The notes: generated from the sequence alone by a model not told the origin. 64,000 bases of DNA from GCA-2862585 sp965661345 (GCA_965661345.1 CBFIDK010000006.1:1-64000), one strand, 5' to 3'; counted from the stretch's first letter, positions 1-9,167 are shown. Made by a program: numbers and translations.

Positions 1-91
1 TGATATTCGTGTAAGTTCATTGAGAAAAATTTTGTTGCGCAAAACTAAGTTAATGTTTGGAAATATGAAATTTTAAACGGCCATTATTTAG

Positions 92-99
92 TAAATTTG
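92..99 (+). promoter_or_regulatory. Putative -7 box of the DUF5916 gene
   Basis: TAAATTTG matches the Bacteroidota -7 consensus TAnnTTTG and lies 23 nt before the ATG at 123. No TTG (-33) is found at the usual 17-23 nt upstream, so the call rests on one box only. Confidence 0.4.
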
Positions 100-122
100 C
101 CCCTAATTATTAACAACTTTAA

Positions 123-2399
123 ATGAAGTATCTCTTAATTATTTCTTTTTTCATATCATCATATGTTTTTGCTCAAAAGAAAGAGTACACCATTTCAAGA
201 GTTAATACCCCTCCCATTATTGATGGTAACATTAAAGATGGAATTTGGAAATCTATTCCATTTACTGGAAATTTCATTCAATATACTCCCGAAAACGGAA
301 AGCCAATTGCAGAAAAGTTCAATACACAATGGAAAGCCGTTTACGATAATCAAGCGGTTTATTTTGCGGTCTTTATGATGGACCCTAATCCCGATAGCAT
401 CATGACGCAATTGAGAAAAAGAGATGCTGTAAGCGGAAGCAATAACGATGAAATCAAAATAAGAATTAATCCCTACATGGATGGTCAGACAGATTTTGTA
501 TTCTCACTGAGCCCACAAGGTGTTCAGCAAGATGAAAAATCATCATCAGAATACAACGAAATTAATTGGGATATGGTTTGGTTTTCTGAAACGTCAGTAG
601 ATGCTGAAGGCTGGTACGCTGAATTTAAAATTCCATATTCTGCCTTACGTTTCCCTAAACAAAAGGTGCAAGATTGGAGCTTCAACGTATTGCGACACAT
701 ACGAAGGTATAGAGAAACTTTTTCGTGGAATACAATTGACCTCACAAACGACAACATTAGTTCACAAGCTGGAATTATCAGAGGATTTGAAGATATTGAA
801 CCGCCTCTGCGCTTATCGTTTTTTCCTTACATTTCGTCCTACGCCACACATTATGAAAATGAAATAGACTTTAGTTTAAATGGTGGTATGGATTTAAAAT
901 ACGGGATTAATGAAAGTTTTACGCTTGACATGACTCTGATACCGGACTTTGGACAAGTTGGCTTTGACAACCAAGTTTTGAACCTCTCTCCCTTTGAGGT
1001 TCAATACAATGAAAAACGATCATTTTTCACTGAAGGAACTGAGCTATTTAGTAAAAGCGGCTTGTTTTATTCAAGACGAATCAGCGATCAACTTATTAAC
1101 GCTTCCAAAGTAACGGGCAAGACCAAAAACAATTTAGGCATTGGCGTATTAAATGCTGTAACAAACGAAACGGATGACAAGCCGCTTAGTAACTACAACA
1201 TTGTAACACTTGATCAATCGTTAAAAAACAATTCTTACTTATCGTTAACAAACACGAACGTTTATCGACAGAATAAAGATTATGCCAACGTTACTGGCTT
1301 AAATACTGCCATAAAAAACAAAGAAAACAGCTTACAAACTAGAGGTTCCATAAAGTTAAGTCAGAAAAAAGAAAGTGAAGATAAAACTGTAGGATTTGCA
1401 TCTTATGCAGAAGTTGCCAAAATATCTGGAAATTTTCAGTATTACCTTTCTAATAACATCGAATCGGACACCTATGACCATAATGATATGGGCTTCTTGT
1501 ATAATAATAACGAGTTTTCCAATTATGCCGGAATTTCTTACACCATTTCAGAACCTACCAAATACCTCGTAGACTTTGATGCTTATCTTAAAACATCCTA
1601 CAAGCAATTGTACAACCCTTTATTGTTCGTAAGTTGGGAAATAGACGCAAAGCAAGTGTCTACTTTCAAAAATTACCTCACTTGGGGACTTTCCACCCAA
1701 CTCAATCTGAAAGAAAAAAACGATTACTTTGAATCTCGAACAACAATTGACGATGTTTTTAAAGTATCCGAATCTTACACTGTTCGCACCTTCTTTTCCA
1801 GTGATTACAGAAAGCGCATTGCTTTAGATGTTAGTTTTGGAGGTGGTGAAGCGCCACTATATAATGAAAATACCCACTTCTTTCGTTTATCACCACGAAT
1901 ACGTGTAAACGATAAATTCTTCATGTATTACGTCTTTTCTACTGAAACTGTTGAAAATGAATCGGGATACATAACCACCAATAACGATAAGCCTATTTTC
2001 TCTAAAAGAAACAAACAATTTTTTACTAACGTAATAAGCGGTCAGTATGTGCTAAATACTAAAATGAGCTTTGATTTTAAATTTAGGCACCATTGGGAAC
2101 AAGTAAAAAACTACTCCTTTCATGAGCTTGATGAAAATGGCTATTTGGCTTATTCAGACTACAACGAAAACAAAGACGTGAACTTTAACGCATGGAACAT
2201 TGACTTGAATTTCAACTATTGGTTTGCACCTGGAAGTGAACTAAGCATAGTTTGGAAAAATGCTATTTTAACCCAAAGTGATCAGGTACTAAGCTATTAT
2301 AATGATAATTTAGAGGCATTGTTGAACAACCCACAAGAGAATAGTTTATCTTTGAGACTCCGATATTATTTAGATTATTCATATTTCAAAAAGAAGTGA
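123..2399 (+). CDS. DUF5916 domain protein with CBM9-like N-domain
   Basis: Secreted or outer-membrane protein of 758 aa. Residues 1-18 are a signal peptide ending in VFAQ. Residues about 20-230 resemble the CBM9-like fold found at the front of this family, with an early PPIIDGNIKDGIW motif. The rest matches DUF5916: alternating aromatic beta strands, the stretch DFGQVGFDNQVLNLSPFE and FFTEG, and a C-terminus that looks like an outer-membrane barrel. The family is common in Bacteroidota; its substrate is unknown, though carbohydrate binding or uptake has been proposed from the CBM9-like domain. The stop overlaps by 4 nt the GTG start of the following ABC ATPase gene, so the two are probably co-transcribed. 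Confidence 0.85.
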   Translation: MKYLLIISFFISSYVFAQKKEYTISRVNTPPIIDGNIKDGIWKSIPFTGNFIQYTPENGKPIAEKFNTQWKAVYDNQAVYFAVFMMDPNPDSIMTQLRKRDAVSGSNNDEIKIRINPYMDGQTDFVFSLSPQGVQQDEKSSSEYNEINWDMVWFSETSVDAEGWYAEFKIPYSALRFPKQKVQDWSFNVLRHIRRYRETFSWNTIDLTNDNISSQAGIIRGFEDIEPPLRLSFFPYISSYATHYENEIDFSLNGGMDLKYGINESFTLDMTLIPDFGQVGFDNQVLNLSPFEVQYNEKRSFFTEGTELFSKSGLFYSRRISDQLINASKVTGKTKNNLGIGVLNAVTNETDDKPLSNYNIVTLDQSLKNNSYLSLTNTNVYRQNKDYANVTGLNTAIKNKENSLQTRGSIKLSQKKESEDKTVGFASYAEVAKISGNFQYYLSNNIESDTYDHNDMGFLYNNNEFSNYAGISYTISEPTKYLVDFDAYLKTSYKQLYNPLLFVSWEIDAKQVSTFKNYLTWGLSTQLNLKEKNDYFESRTTIDDVFKVSESYTVRTFFSSDYRKRIALDVSFGGGEAPLYNENTHFFRLSPRIRVNDKFFMYYVFSTETVENESGYITTNNDKPIFSKRNKQFFTNVISGQYVLNTKMSFDFKFRHHWEQVKNYSFHELDENGYLAYSDYNENKDVNFNAWNIDLNFNYWFAPGSELSIVWKNAILTQSDQVLSYYNDNLEALLNNPQENSLSLRLRYYLDYSYFKKK

Positions 2400-3056
2400 T
2401 ACGAGTAAAAAACATTTGTAAAAGCTACGGAGATTTAAGTGTACTTAAGGGAGTAGACCTAAGCATCAAAAGTGGAGAAACCGTTTCAATAGTAGGCGCA
2501 TCTGGTGCTGGAAAAACAACCCTTTTACAAATTATTGGAACACTTGATAAAGCCGATTCTGGTGAAATTGAAATTGCCAATACCAATCTGAACACTCTAA
2601 GCGATAAGCAATTATCCAAGTTTAGAAACGAATCCATAGGCTTTGTCTTTCAATTTCATAATTTGCTTTCAGAGTTCAATGCCTTAGAAAACATTTGCCT
2701 TCCGGCTTTCATCAAAGGAGTGCCTAAAGCTGAAGCTGAGAAGAAAGCCAAAGAATTACTGTTAATGCTAAACCTCAAAGACCGCACTCANNNNNNNNNN
2801 CCACAAGCCTAATGAATTGTCAGGTGGAGAGCAGCAAAGAATAGCCGTAGCCAGAGCTTTAATCAACAATCCTTCATTACTTTTGGCCGATGAGCCATCT
2901 GGAAATTTAGATTCTAAAAATGCCGAGCAACTTCACGAGATTTTGCTCAATATTAACAAGGAAACGGCCCATACCTGCATTATAGTTACTCATAATAGCG
3001 ACTTGGCAAATATGGCTGACCGAAAACTAACTATGGTTGATGGGTTAATTTCATAA
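2396..3056 (+). CDS. LolD-like ABC transporter ATP-binding protein (interrupted by assembly gap)
   Basis: ATPase subunit of the MacB/LolD type, predicted to power extraction of lipoproteins or other envelope substrates by an inner-membrane permease that is not in this window. Starts with GTG inside the previous stop. Seen: Walker A GASGAGKTT (residues 34-42), Q-loop FVFQFHNLL, signature LSGGEQQR, Walker B LLLADEP with D-loop GNLD, and H-loop VTH. Ten Ns at 2791-2800 separate the two halves, which lie in different frames across the placeholder. Joining the flanks with no gap restores DRT-H-HKPNELSGG, which fits the family, so the gene is probably intact and the break is an assembly artefact. 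Confidence 0.85.
2791..2800. other. Scaffold gap (10 N)
   Basis: Ten Ns inside the ABC ATPase gene. The left flank ends ...act ca and the right flank begins c cac aag. The reading frame closes if the true number of missing bases is a multiple of three. Zero bases gives R-T-H-H-K-P-N-E-L-S-G-G, close to the usual family spacing of this stretch. Confidence 0.99.
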
Positions 3057-3077
3057 ACCTTATTCCATTTTTTGTAT

Positions 3078-3085
3078 TATATTTG
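3078..3085 (+). promoter_or_regulatory. Putative -7 box of the BatA-domain gene
   Basis: TATATTTG, a full match to TAnnTTTG, ends 7 nt before the ATG at 3093. Transcription would then start at or next to the start codon, giving a leaderless or nearly leaderless mRNA. No TTG at normal spacing. Confidence 0.45.
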
Positions 3086-3092
3086 CGCTTTA

Positions 3093-5093
3093 ATGGAATT
3101 CTTGTACTCTTCTTTTTTGTACGCCTTAGCTCTAGTAGCTGTCCCCATTATTATCCATTTATTTAACTTCAGGAAATTCAAAACAGTATATTTTAGCAAT
3201 GTACAGTTTCTAAAATCTGTTAAAGAAAAAACAAAATCACAATCTCAGCTTAAGCATCTTCTCATTTTATTATCGAGAATACTCACAATTGCTTTTATTG
3301 TATTTGCCTTTGCACAACCCTATCTTAAAAGTGAAGATTCGGATGATGTAGCCAAAAAACATGCCGTTAGTGTGTACATTGACAATTCCTTTAGCATGGA
3401 TGCTGAAAACGAGTCTGGTAGACTACTACAAGCTGCAAAACAACAGGCCAGTGCTATTTTCGATGCCTACTCCCCAAACGACGACTTTTACTTTTCTGAC
3501 AACGACTTTAGGCCTATACATCAAAGAAAATTAGCCAAAGAGCAATTGTTGGAAGAAATAAATGCTATTGAAAGCAGTGCCAAACTAAATTCACTAAATC
3601 AAGTTTTTAAACGGCAAAAATACAGTCTTGAAAACAGCACGGCTGAGAAAAAAGACATTTACATTATCTCTGACTTTCAAAAAACAATTGCTGATCTGGA
3701 TATAGAAAATGCAGACTCTACCTACTCCATTCGACTGATTCAAACTAAACCGTATGACAATGGAAACGTCTATATTGATAGCTGTTGGTTAGACAAGCCA
3801 AATCCTCAAGCAAAAAGTAACATTACCCTTTATGCTAGATTAAAAGCACACAATATTGAAGAAAGAGATGTTAGTATTAAGTTGTCCATTGACAATCAAC
3901 AACGCGCCATTGCTAATACTAACTTACAAGATGAAAGTATAGTCCAGTTAAATTTCACTGTCAATGAAACCTCATGGCACAACGGTACGCTAAGCTTACA
4001 AGATTACCCCATTACCTTTGACGATGAATTTCATTTTAGTTTTGAGATAAAGCCCCAAATTAATGTACAACACATTTATGACAAAAAGGCTCATCCTTCT
4101 CTAGTAAAGTTATTTAACGAAGACACCTATTTCAATTACAGTTCTCAAAATATTAACCAAATCAATTTCACTGATTTATCCCAAAATCAACTGATAATTT
4201 TAGAAGGTATTACAACCCTCTCCTCTGGTTTAAAACAAAGCCTGCTAAATGCCTTAGAAGATGGACAAAGCGTATTGGTTTTCCCAACCAAAGACATTGA
4301 CCTTGACAGCTACAAGTCCTTTTCGACTGATATGGGAATTGACTATTATCAATCTCTAGTAGAAACAGAAACTGCTATAAGTAAAATTGACTATCAGAAT
4401 GCGTTATTTGATGGTGTATTTGAACGCTTTGAGGAACGCTTAAACTTTCCAAAAGTGGACAGTTACTTTTCACTGAGTCAGTTAAACAATACCAACGGCA
4501 GCTCACTACTTACTTTTGATAATAAATCCCACTTTTTGAGCGAATACAAAGTTGGAGAAGGCACAATCTACCTTTCTGCTGTAGGACTAGATAAGTCTTT
4601 TAGTAATTTTAGCAAACATGCCCTCTTTGTACCTATTCTGTATAATATCGCTTCTTACTCTGGTGGAAAACAACAATTGTACTATACCGTAGGCGATGAA
4701 AGTATTCCACTAATCAACAGTGGCTTTAGCAAACCCTTCAGCATACAACTAGGTGAATTTGAGTGCATTCCAAATGCACGTGATAAAAGTCTTTTTCTGG
4801 CCAATCAAATTATTAGTGCTGGTCATTATAATTTATTTGATAATGATAAAGTCCTTATCAGTCAATTGGCCTTTAATTACGACCGCTTGGAAAGCCCTTT
4901 AACTACTTTAGAAAATGACGACTTGACTGCATTAAGTCAACGGTTCAGTAATATTTTATTAATTGATAAAAACAGCGATACCATAAGCAGCTATTTAAAA
5001 ACCCTAAATACGGGTACTCCTCTCTGGATATACTGCATTGTGTTAGCGCTTTTGTTTTTGATTATCGAAACCCTATTAATCCGACTATTATGA
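3093..5093 (+). CDS. BatA-domain (aerotolerance-type) membrane protein with VWA-like region
   Basis: Inner-membrane protein of 666 aa. The ATG at 3093 is preferred to an in-frame TTG at 3072 because the BatA domain (about residues 1-77) begins there with MEFLYSSFLYALALVAVP and its IIHLFNFRK signature. A second hydrophobic helix follows near residue 55-75. After it comes a VWA-like region opening with VYIDNSFSMD, which carries a DxSxS metal-site motif, and the protein ends in a C-terminal helix, so it is probably anchored at both ends. The molecular role of this family is not known. Its stop overlaps the ATG of the dihydroorotase homologue (ATGA), a pairing that suggests co-expression rather than shared function. 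Confidence 0.85.
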   Translation: MEFLYSSFLYALALVAVPIIIHLFNFRKFKTVYFSNVQFLKSVKEKTKSQSQLKHLLILLSRILTIAFIVFAFAQPYLKSEDSDDVAKKHAVSVYIDNSFSMDAENESGRLLQAAKQQASAIFDAYSPNDDFYFSDNDFRPIHQRKLAKEQLLEEINAIESSAKLNSLNQVFKRQKYSLENSTAEKKDIYIISDFQKTIADLDIENADSTYSIRLIQTKPYDNGNVYIDSCWLDKPNPQAKSNITLYARLKAHNIEERDVSIKLSIDNQQRAIANTNLQDESIVQLNFTVNETSWHNGTLSLQDYPITFDDEFHFSFEIKPQINVQHIYDKKAHPSLVKLFNEDTYFNYSSQNINQINFTDLSQNQLIILEGITTLSSGLKQSLLNALEDGQSVLVFPTKDIDLDSYKSFSTDMGIDYYQSLVETETAISKIDYQNALFDGVFERFEERLNFPKVDSYFSLSQLNNTNGSSLLTFDNKSHFLSEYKVGEGTIYLSAVGLDKSFSNFSKHALFVPILYNIASYSGGKQQLYYTVGDESIPLINSGFSKPFSIQLGEFECIPNARDKSLFLANQIISAGHYNLFDNDKVLISQLAFNYDRLESPLTTLENDDLTALSQRFSNILLIDKNSDTISSYLKTLNTGTPLWIYCIVLALLFLIIETLLIRLL

Positions 5094-6352
5094 GCATTTT
5101 ATTCAAATCCGTAAAAGTAATCGACTCACAATCATCATTTAACAACAAAGTGGTGGACGTGCTAGTGAAAAATGGCAAAATAGAATCCATTAAATCATCT
5201 ATCAAAGCAGAAAATGGGTGTAAAGTTGTAGAAGGCAAAAACCTTCACCTTTCCTCAGGACTGTTTGATATGCAAGTGAATTTTAGAGATCCAGGTTTCG
5301 ACTGGAAGGAAGATTTAAATAGCGGAGTCAAAGCCTCTTCAAAAGGTGGCTTTACAGCAGTATTGTACATGCCCTCTAACCTACCCAGCACCGATACGAA
5401 AGTCCAAGTTGAGTATATTTTAAACAATACCAAAAACGCTCTAGTAGATATAGTCCCTGCTGGGAATATTACCAAAGAAAATAAGGGGCACGAATTGACC
5501 GAAATGTTTGAAATGAATCAAGCTGGTGCAAAAGCCTTTACTGACGACCGAAGAAGTGTCCAAAAAACCGATATTATGAAGTTGGCTCTCCTTTACACTA
5601 AAAATTTTGGTGGATTAGTAATGAATCAGCCTAACGATTCGACCATAAGTGCAGGTGGCAAAATGAACGAAGGTGTATGCAGCACTACACTAGGCCTTAA
5701 AGGAATACCTGCTCTGGCTGAAGAAGTAATGCTTTCTAGAGATATAGAACTAGCAGAATATACTGGTGGCAGACTACACGCTAACAGAATATCCACAGCA
5801 AAGAGTGTGGAAATGGTTCGTGCTGCTAAAAAACGTGGAGTGGACATAAGCTGCGATGTGGCAATACACAACCTAATACTGAAAGATGATGAATGTAAGA
5901 CGTTTGACAGCAATTTCAAGGTCTTTCCACCACTACGAACAGGAAGTGACATAAAAGCGCTTAAAAAGGGCTTAAAGGACGGCACCATTGATGCCATTTG
6001 CTCAGACCATTGCCCAGAAGATGTTGAACATAAGGTACTGACTTTTGACCATGCGAATTTTGGAATTATTGGCACACAAACCGCTTTCCCACTGGCTTGT
6101 GAACTAGAGAAAGAACTAGGCTTAGAGACCATTATTAATGCATTCTCAACAAACCCAAGAACACTATTAGGCATCGAAAATACAACTATTGAAGAAGGAC
6201 AAAAAGCAAACCTCTGCTGCTTCTCCATGGGTAATGAATGGGTATTTGACGAAAATGAAGTGGCTTCCAAATCTAAGAACAGTCCCTTTATTGGAAAACG
6301 CTTTACAACTAAAGTATTAGGAACAGTAAACGGAAAACAATCTAGCTTCTAA
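5090..6352 (+). CDS. Dihydroorotase homologue lacking most metal ligands (probable pseudo-enzyme)
   Basis: A 420-aa protein of the type I dihydroorotase family (amidohydrolase superfamily), normally the third step of pyrimidine synthesis. The fold is well preserved (SSGLFDMQVNFRDPG, GGFTAVLYMPS, AICSDHCPE), but the zinc-site residues are not. The canonical DxHxHxR reads D60-M-Q62-V-N64-F-R66, so both histidines are gone. The later His position reads Q180 in VMNQPND, and the LHxxHxST histidine is R233 in LHANRIST. Aspartates D153 and D306 remain. Four of six usual ligands are therefore missing, as in the non-catalytic PyrC-like partners that hold aspartate transcarbamoylase in other bacteria. 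It may play such a structural role. A functional pyrC would have to be elsewhere. Confidence 0.85.
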   Translation: MSILFKSVKVIDSQSSFNNKVVDVLVKNGKIESIKSSIKAENGCKVVEGKNLHLSSGLFDMQVNFRDPGFDWKEDLNSGVKASSKGGFTAVLYMPSNLPSTDTKVQVEYILNNTKNALVDIVPAGNITKENKGHELTEMFEMNQAGAKAFTDDRRSVQKTDIMKLALLYTKNFGGLVMNQPNDSTISAGGKMNEGVCSTTLGLKGIPALAEEVMLSRDIELAEYTGGRLHANRISTAKSVEMVRAAKKRGVDISCDVAIHNLILKDDECKTFDSNFKVFPPLRTGSDIKALKKGLKDGTIDAICSDHCPEDVEHKVLTFDHANFGIIGTQTAFPLACELEKELGLETIINAFSTNPRTLLGIENTTIEEGQKANLCCFSMGNEWVFDENEVASKSKNSPFIGKRFTTKVLGTVNGKQSSF

Positions 6353-7113
6353 AAATCTATTTGTAAACCGTCGTAGGCAATCTGAACGTGATTAGGAAGT
6401 TCTTGACTCACCTCTTCGTGCTTGCCCAACAGGTGGCTAATGTGTGTAAAATAAATGCGCTCTGCCCCAGTGCTTTTACCAACCTCCAAAGCCTCTTCTA
6501 AGGTAAAATGAGAAAGGTGTTTTTCTTTTCTTAAAGCGTTAATAACTAGTATTTTACAACCTTTTACCTTTTCAAATTGTTTATTATTTATAAAATTAGC
6601 ATCGGTGATGTAAACGAGGTCTTTAATACGGTATCCAAATACGGTCATTTTATAGTGCAATACCTCTATGGTTTGAAAGGAAATGTCGCCAATGCTAAAT
6701 TGCGATTCTGCATCTATGGTGTTAAAGAATACTTTTGGAATTCCAGGGTAAGTATTGGCCGCAAAGACATAATGAAATTCTTTTTTTAAAGCCTCCTGTA
6801 CCCTTTCAGAGGCATAAATGGGCATATCGCTTTTGTATTTAAAATTAAAGGCTCTAACGTCATCCATACCGGCAACATGGTCTTTATGCTCGTGAGTATA
6901 TACCAAAGCATCTACTTTTTTCACCTTGTTGTTGAGCATTTGCTGGCGAAAATCAGGACCAGTATCAATAACTACTGCTGTGCTATCGCTTTGAATGAGC
7001 ACCGATGAACGCAAGCGTTTATCCTTTGAATCTACTGAAACACAGACCGAACAATCGCAAGCTATAACCGGAACACCCTGAGAAGTGCCAGTGCCCAAAA
7101 ACGTTAATTTCAT
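6349..7113 (-). CDS. MBL-fold metal-dependent hydrolase (PhnP-like)
   Basis: Cytoplasmic metallo-beta-lactamase-fold hydrolase of 254 aa. The ATG at 7113 is preferred to an upstream TTG at 7134 because the conserved N-terminus MKLTFLGTGTSQG starts there. It has the zinc motif THEHKDHVAGMDD (HxHxDH), a downstream metal Asp in VYITDANF, a late His in THISHLLGKHE, and the early Cys cluster CDCSVC that often binds a structural zinc in PhnP-like phosphodiesterases. The likely reaction is hydrolysis of a cyclic or phosphodiester substrate, but the substrate cannot be read from sequence. The gene is convergent with the dihydroorotase homologue, with a 4-nt overlap of their ends. Confidence 0.85.
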   Translation of the reverse strand: MKLTFLGTGTSQGVPVIACDCSVCVSVDSKDKRLRSSVLIQSDSTAVVIDTGPDFRQQMLNNKVKKVDALVYTHEHKDHVAGMDDVRAFNFKYKSDMPIYASERVQEALKKEFHYVFAANTYPGIPKVFFNTIDAESQFSIGDISFQTIEVLHYKMTVFGYRIKDLVYITDANFINNKQFEKVKGCKILVINALRKEKHLSHFTLEEALEVGKSTGAERIYFTHISHLLGKHEEVSQELPNHVQIAYDGLQIDF

Positions 7114-7151
7114 CTTCTTTAAAAATTTTACCAAAAATAAGATTAATATAG

Positions 7152-7181
7152 TTGCTATTTCACGGACAGTTTTTACTTTTG
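7152..7181 (+). promoter_or_regulatory. Bacteroidota-type promoter (TTG-N19-TAnnTTTG)
   Basis: TTG at 7152-7154 and TACTTTTG at 7174-7181 are separated by 19 nt, within the 17-23 nt known for flavobacterial promoters. The ATG at 7198 is 17 nt beyond the box, so the leader would be about 10 nt. Confidence 0.65.
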
Positions 7182-7197
7182 TTAAAAGTATCTGATA

Positions 7198-8601
7198 ATG
7201 ACAAAACCGGTAATACTATCACCCACCCAAAAGGCTCTTCAAATAAATTTGGACAGTGCTATCTACGGAACCTTTGCTGAAATTGGTGCAGGACAAGAAG
7301 TCGTAAGGCATTTTTTTAGAGCTGGTGGTGCTTCTGGAACGATCGCTAAAACCATGTCGGCTTATGACAAAGACTTTAGTGATGCTATCTATGGCAAAGA
7401 GGTCGATGGCAGATACGTTTCAAAATCTAGATTAAAAAAGATACTTAAGCAAGAATATGGGCTTATAGAAAGCCGATTAAATCGAGAGGAGCATCCTGAT
7501 AAAAAATACTTTTCTTTTGCCAACACCCTAGCCACCATCAACTACACCAAGACGGTGAAAGGACACGGCTGGATGGGTTGTCGCTTTCAAACTTCTGCTG
7601 ATGGCGGCTACAATGAGGTAATTTTTCACGTTCGCCTCAATGATTCTGATGCCAAATTACAACAAGAAACCATTGGGGTAATGGGAACCAATCTCATTTA
7701 CGCTTGTTTTAACCATTACAAAGAACCAAAGACCTTTATAAAATCGTTGTACGACAACCTTACTAGAGACAATCTGGAGTTAGACATGATACACATGGAA
7801 GGTCCAGATTTTGAAAATGTGGATAATAGACTGCTCAGCCTTACTCTAGTAAAAGAAGGCATGACGGATGCCGTTATTTTTGGCCCTGATGGTAAAAACC
7901 AACAGCCTTCGGACGTACTTTACAAGAAAAATATACTGACAATCAGAGGGAGTTTCCGCCCCGTTACCAAAGTAAATTTGGATATGATGGAAAACGGCTA
8001 TAAAGCCTTTATTGAAGAAAATAAAGTAGAAAAAGACAACGTACAATTGCTTTTTGAAATCACCCTATCGAATCTGAAAATGGAAGGTGATATTGACGAA
8101 AAAGATTTCTTAGATAGAGCCGACATTTTATGTTCTTTAGGACATTCAGTGTTGATATCTAATTATAAACAATACTATAAACTTATTGAGTATTTCTCAA
8201 ATTACACCAAAGCACGTATGGGCCTTATCATTGGCGTAAATAACCTTTTGGAAATATTTGACGATAAGTATTACCGCAATCTGAATGGGGGTATATTAGA
8301 AGCCTTTGGAATACTCTTTACCAGAGATTTGAAAATTTACCTCTACCCTTACCAAGCAGAAGCGAGTGATGAACTGCTCTACAGCAAAAACATCCCTATT
8401 CACCGCCGATTGAGGCCTTTATACGATTACCTCCTTAAAAATGGCAAGATAAAAGACTTGAAATTTAATGCGTCCGTCTTGCAGATATTTTCCAGAGACA
8501 TCCTGAATAAGATCAAGAAGAAAAAAGACGGCTGGGAAGAAGGAGTACCTGATGGTGTAAGTGAAATTATACTAGATAAAAAACTCTTTGGGGTTAAGTA
8601 A
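7198..8601 (+). CDS. Conserved Bacteroidota protein of unclear function
   Basis: A 467-aa soluble protein with no signal peptide or membrane segment. The N-terminus has a strongly patterned stretch, IYGTFAEIGAGQEVVRHFF then AGGASGTIAKTMSAYDKDF, followed by GKEVDGRYVSKSRL. I recall homologues in flavobacteria and cyanobacteria with this opening, sometimes labelled nicotinate-nucleotide adenylyltransferase. I see no HxGH or GxFxPxHxGH nucleotidyltransferase motif, so I do not support that name. The Gly-rich segments and the later ILTIRGSFRPVTKVN motif are likely functional. It has its own promoter and is divergent from the MBL hydrolase. Confidence 0.8.
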   Translation: MTKPVILSPTQKALQINLDSAIYGTFAEIGAGQEVVRHFFRAGGASGTIAKTMSAYDKDFSDAIYGKEVDGRYVSKSRLKKILKQEYGLIESRLNREEHPDKKYFSFANTLATINYTKTVKGHGWMGCRFQTSADGGYNEVIFHVRLNDSDAKLQQETIGVMGTNLIYACFNHYKEPKTFIKSLYDNLTRDNLELDMIHMEGPDFENVDNRLLSLTLVKEGMTDAVIFGPDGKNQQPSDVLYKKNILTIRGSFRPVTKVNLDMMENGYKAFIEENKVEKDNVQLLFEITLSNLKMEGDIDEKDFLDRADILCSLGHSVLISNYKQYYKLIEYFSNYTKARMGLIIGVNNLLEIFDDKYYRNLNGGILEAFGILFTRDLKIYLYPYQAEASDELLYSKNIPIHRRLRPLYDYLLKNGKIKDLKFNASVLQIFSRDILNKIKKKKDGWEEGVPDGVSEIILDKKLFGVK

Positions 8602-8710
8602 TTTAGTTCTTAGCCAATGCTTCTTTTAGCAAAGGGGTGTTTGGGGATAAGTAAATTAGATTTTTTTAGTTTGAATAGTGTAATTGTATTCACCATTACG
8701 AAATAATGTT

Positions 8711-8718
8711 TAATTTTG
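8711..8718 (+). promoter_or_regulatory. Putative -7 box of the small hypothetical gene
   Basis: TAATTTTG matches TAnnTTTG and ends 5 nt before the ATG at 8724. A TTG lies at 8684-8686, 24 nt upstream, slightly long. If real, the mRNA is leaderless and the start is 8724, not 8706. Confidence 0.35.
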
Positions 8719-8723
8719 TTGTT

Positions 8724-8963
8724 ATGAAACACACGAACAAATCCTCAAATAATAGCCTATTCGATTTTATATTCACATTAGTTGCTGTAATGGGTTCTGT
8801 ATATGTGATTAGAGAAACTTTTGTTAGTAAAAGAAAAAGCCCTTTTGACAAAGATGATTTCTTAAAAAAATCCGCCAGTGAGTCCTTATCTGATAGCTAC
8901 TTGACGGTAGTAAATGATATTCACAAATCAAAGGATAGAATTAAGCTTGAAAATATGCACTAA
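8724..8963 (+). CDS. Small hypothetical protein, one membrane segment
   Basis: A 79-aa protein that I do not recognise. Residues about 13-30 (LFDFIFTLVAVMGSVYVI) form a likely single membrane helix, followed by a basic stretch and a charged, polar tail. An in-frame ATG at 8706 would add six residues. The ATG at 8724 is preferred because a TAnnTTTG box lies between the two and ends 5 nt before it, the same geometry as at the Nif3-like gene. It stands alone between the 467-aa protein and a minus-strand gene, so context gives no function. Confidence 0.55.
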   Translation: MKHTNKSSNNSLFDFIFTLVAVMGSVYVIRETFVSKRKSPFDKDDFLKKSASESLSDSYLTVVNDIHKSKDRIKLENMH

Positions 8964-9107
8964 AACAATCTTCTCATTTAAATTTCCTTAAAATGTCTAG
9001 CCATAAAAAATCCAATGAAGCTTCTATGTCTGTCAATGATGGTGACCAAAGTGGTTTTGTAAGCCTATTTTTATGGGTATATCAATCAAAAAAAAACGTA
9101 CACCTTC

Positions 9108-9143
9108 AAAACAAAAAAAAGACCGTCAAAAAAATTGACAGTC
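9108..9143 (-). terminator. Intrinsic terminator after the TonB-C-like gene
   Basis: A hairpin at 9121-9143 (GACCGTCAA, loop of 5, TTGACAGTC, one mismatch) is followed on the minus strand by a T-rich run corresponding to the A-tract at 9108-9120. It lies 25 nt past the stop at 9168. Confidence 0.8.
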
Positions 9144-9167
9144 TGTAATTTTTGATGAAAAATCGAA

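Noticed and set aside
2396..3056. ABC ATPase as a genuine frameshifted pseudogene
   Set aside because: The frame change coincides exactly with the 10-N placeholder, and joining the flanks directly restores the expected motif.
5626..6270. 214-codon minus-strand open frame over the dihydroorotase homologue
   Set aside because: Fully antisense to a well-supported gene and Ser-rich in the way expected from reverse translation of its codons.
8993..9148. 51-aa plus-strand ORF starting MSSHKKSNEASMSVND
   Set aside because: Its last codons run through the A-tract and terminator hairpin of the minus-strand gene, and it has no -7 box or recognisable sequence. Probably chance.
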